Shown: in pieces, positions 5,853 through 6,654 of the stretch
How the letters are laid out: every line of letters starts with the position of its first letter
Position numbering within the stretch: position 1 is the stretch's first letter
DNA from: an uncultured Rickettsiales bacterium
GTDB lineage: Bacteria > Pseudomonadota > Alphaproteobacteria > Rickettsiales > UBA1997
Length of the DNA stretch: 6,654 nt
Direction: 5' to 3'
NCBI GenBank assembly: GCA_944390875.1
Contig: CALXRO010000083.1
Location: forward strand, 1 to 6,654
Notes under the pieces: generated by a model
What the model saw: the letters and a program-made list of their open reading frames with translations, nothing else
Database searches by the model: none
What the model was told of the DNA's origin: nothing
Position numbers and translations under genes: made by a program

Positions 5853-6654
5853 ATGTATCAGGATACAATATATGCTCCTATTACCGCTCTTGGCAATGGG
5901 AGCATTTATACTATTAGAATATCAGGTGATAAGACTATTAAATGTCTTAATGAGTTAGGTGTTGAAAAAAAGCTAGAACACAGAAAAGCCACACTTTTTA
6001 AGATTAAAGATAAATCTGGTGAATTATTAGATGAAGCATTATTATTATTCTTTAAATCACCTTATAGCTTTACTGGGGAAGATATATGCGAAATAAGCTT
6101 ACATTGCTCGCAATATATAATAAACGAAGTTTTTGATATTTTGTCTAGTATTGATGGAGTAAGATTTGCAGAAAGAGGTGAATTTTCCAGAAGAGCTTTT
6201 CTAAATAATAAATTTGATCTACTGCAAGCAGAATCAATAGCTGATTTAGTAAATTCAAAAACAAAATTACAACATAAAAAAGCTATTGAACAATTAGTTG
6301 GTAAAAATTCTGATTTTTTTTCCACTTTAAGGGATGATATAATTAATATCTTATCAAATACAGAGGCTTTAATAGATTTTCCAGAAGAAGAAGATATAAA
6401 AAACAGTGATTTAATTCTTACAATAGTTAATAAAACTAAAATACTGGTTGACAAAATTGAAAGAATTTTAGACGATAATAAATGTGGAGAAAAAATAAAT
6501 AAAGGTCTTGATATATCTATCATAGGTAATCCAAATGTTGGTAAATCAACATTTCTCAACTTTATAGCTAAAAAAGATATAGCTATAGTCTCTAACATAG
6601 CTGGAACAACAAGAGATATTATTCAGGTTTCTGTTGACATAGCTGGAATACCTA
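5853..6654 (+). CDS. mnmE: tRNA uridine-5-carboxymethylaminomethyl modification GTPase MnmE, 3'-truncated
   Basis: MnmE works with MnmG to install the cmnm5/nm5 group on the wobble uridine of certain tRNAs, using GTP and a folate-bound one-carbon unit. The window holds the first 267 residues and ends mid-codon. The N-terminal folate-binding domain covers about 1-118 and starts with DTIYAPITALGNG and IRISG (22-25). SFTGEDICEI (72-81) and the hinge GEFSRRAFLNNKFDLLQAE (109-127) are clear family signatures. The helical domain follows, with the conserved DFPEEED (175-181). The GTPase domain begins near 218, with G1 GNPNVGKS (225-232) and G2 GTTRD (251-255). The G3 motif and the C-terminal cysteine motif lie outside. 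ATG at 5853 gives the N-terminus the same spacing as E. coli MnmE, although no Shine-Dalgarno is present. One oddity is GNGSIY in place of the usual basic, Gly-rich GRGGVG loop. Confidence 0.96.
   Translation, partial: MYQDTIYAPITALGNGSIYTIRISGDKTIKCLNELGVEKKLEHRKATLFKIKDKSGELLDEALLLFFKSPYSFTGEDICEISLHCSQYIINEVFDILSSIDGVRFAERGEFSRRAFLNNKFDLLQAESIADLVNSKTKLQHKKAIEQLVGKNSDFFSTLRDDIINILSNTEALIDFPEEEDIKNSDLILTIVNKTKILVDKIERILDDNKCGEKINKGLDISIIGNPNVGKSTFLNFIAKKDIAIVSNIAGTTRDIIQVSVDIAGIP

Noticed and set aside
5420..5868. Two overlapping minus-strand ORFs (113 and 111 codons) opposite the Asn-rich gene
   Set aside because: Their Ile/Phe/Leu-rich products are what the complement of AAT/ATA-rich codons gives. 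They overlap each other in different frames, and one runs past the mnmE start.
6062..6598. 178-codon minus-strand ORF
   Set aside because: It is antisense to mnmE, whose translated motifs (GEFSRRAF, GNPNVGKS, GTTRD) are unmistakable. Its Ser/Leu/Ile-rich product is the complement of AT-rich coding sequence.

Overview
The window is a strongly A+T-rich bacterial segment with every convincing gene on the + strand. The GalU, MlaF, RlmN and MnmE sequences look alphaproteobacterial. The RlmN is the best guide: its radical-SAM core runs on into the RNL..EIV.Q...A.D.L..W pattern usual in that class. Low GC, short spacers and almost no Shine-Dalgarno sites fit a host-associated alphaproteobacterium, either Rickettsiales-like or one of the AT-rich gut lineages. 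This placement is inferred from motifs only.

Layout. (1) Bases 1-1502 hold the 3' part of a large cysteine-rich protein whose start lies outside the window. (2) A short AT-only spacer (1503-1583) carries a promoter-like pair and an inverted repeat. (3) Bases 1584-5061 form a compact run of four genes. They are galU (UDP-glucose synthesis), mlaF (ATPase of the Mla phospholipid transporter, with no other mla gene beside it), rlmN (23S rRNA and tRNA adenine-C2 methyltransferase) and an unrecognised exported protein that looks like an outer-membrane beta-barrel. Junctions are an 11-base overlap, a 1-base gap and a 4-base ATGA overlap, so this is very probably one operon. (4) Bases 5062-5158 hold a candidate promoter, two competing AT-rich hairpins and what may be the remains of a small signal-peptide-like ORF. 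(5) Bases 5159-5845 encode an unrecognised membrane-anchored protein with an acidic segment, a long Asn/Gln-rich tail and a basic C-terminus. (6) mnmE starts 7 bases later and runs off the end of the window.

Three of the four operon genes touch the cell envelope: sugar-nucleotide supply, lipid transport and a putative surface barrel. rlmN and mnmE belong to RNA modification. I see no CRISPR array, tRNA, rRNA, insertion sequence, toxin-antitoxin pair or defence system. The least explained parts are the three unrecognised proteins and the 5062-5158 spacer. Nothing in the window amounts to a clear new system.
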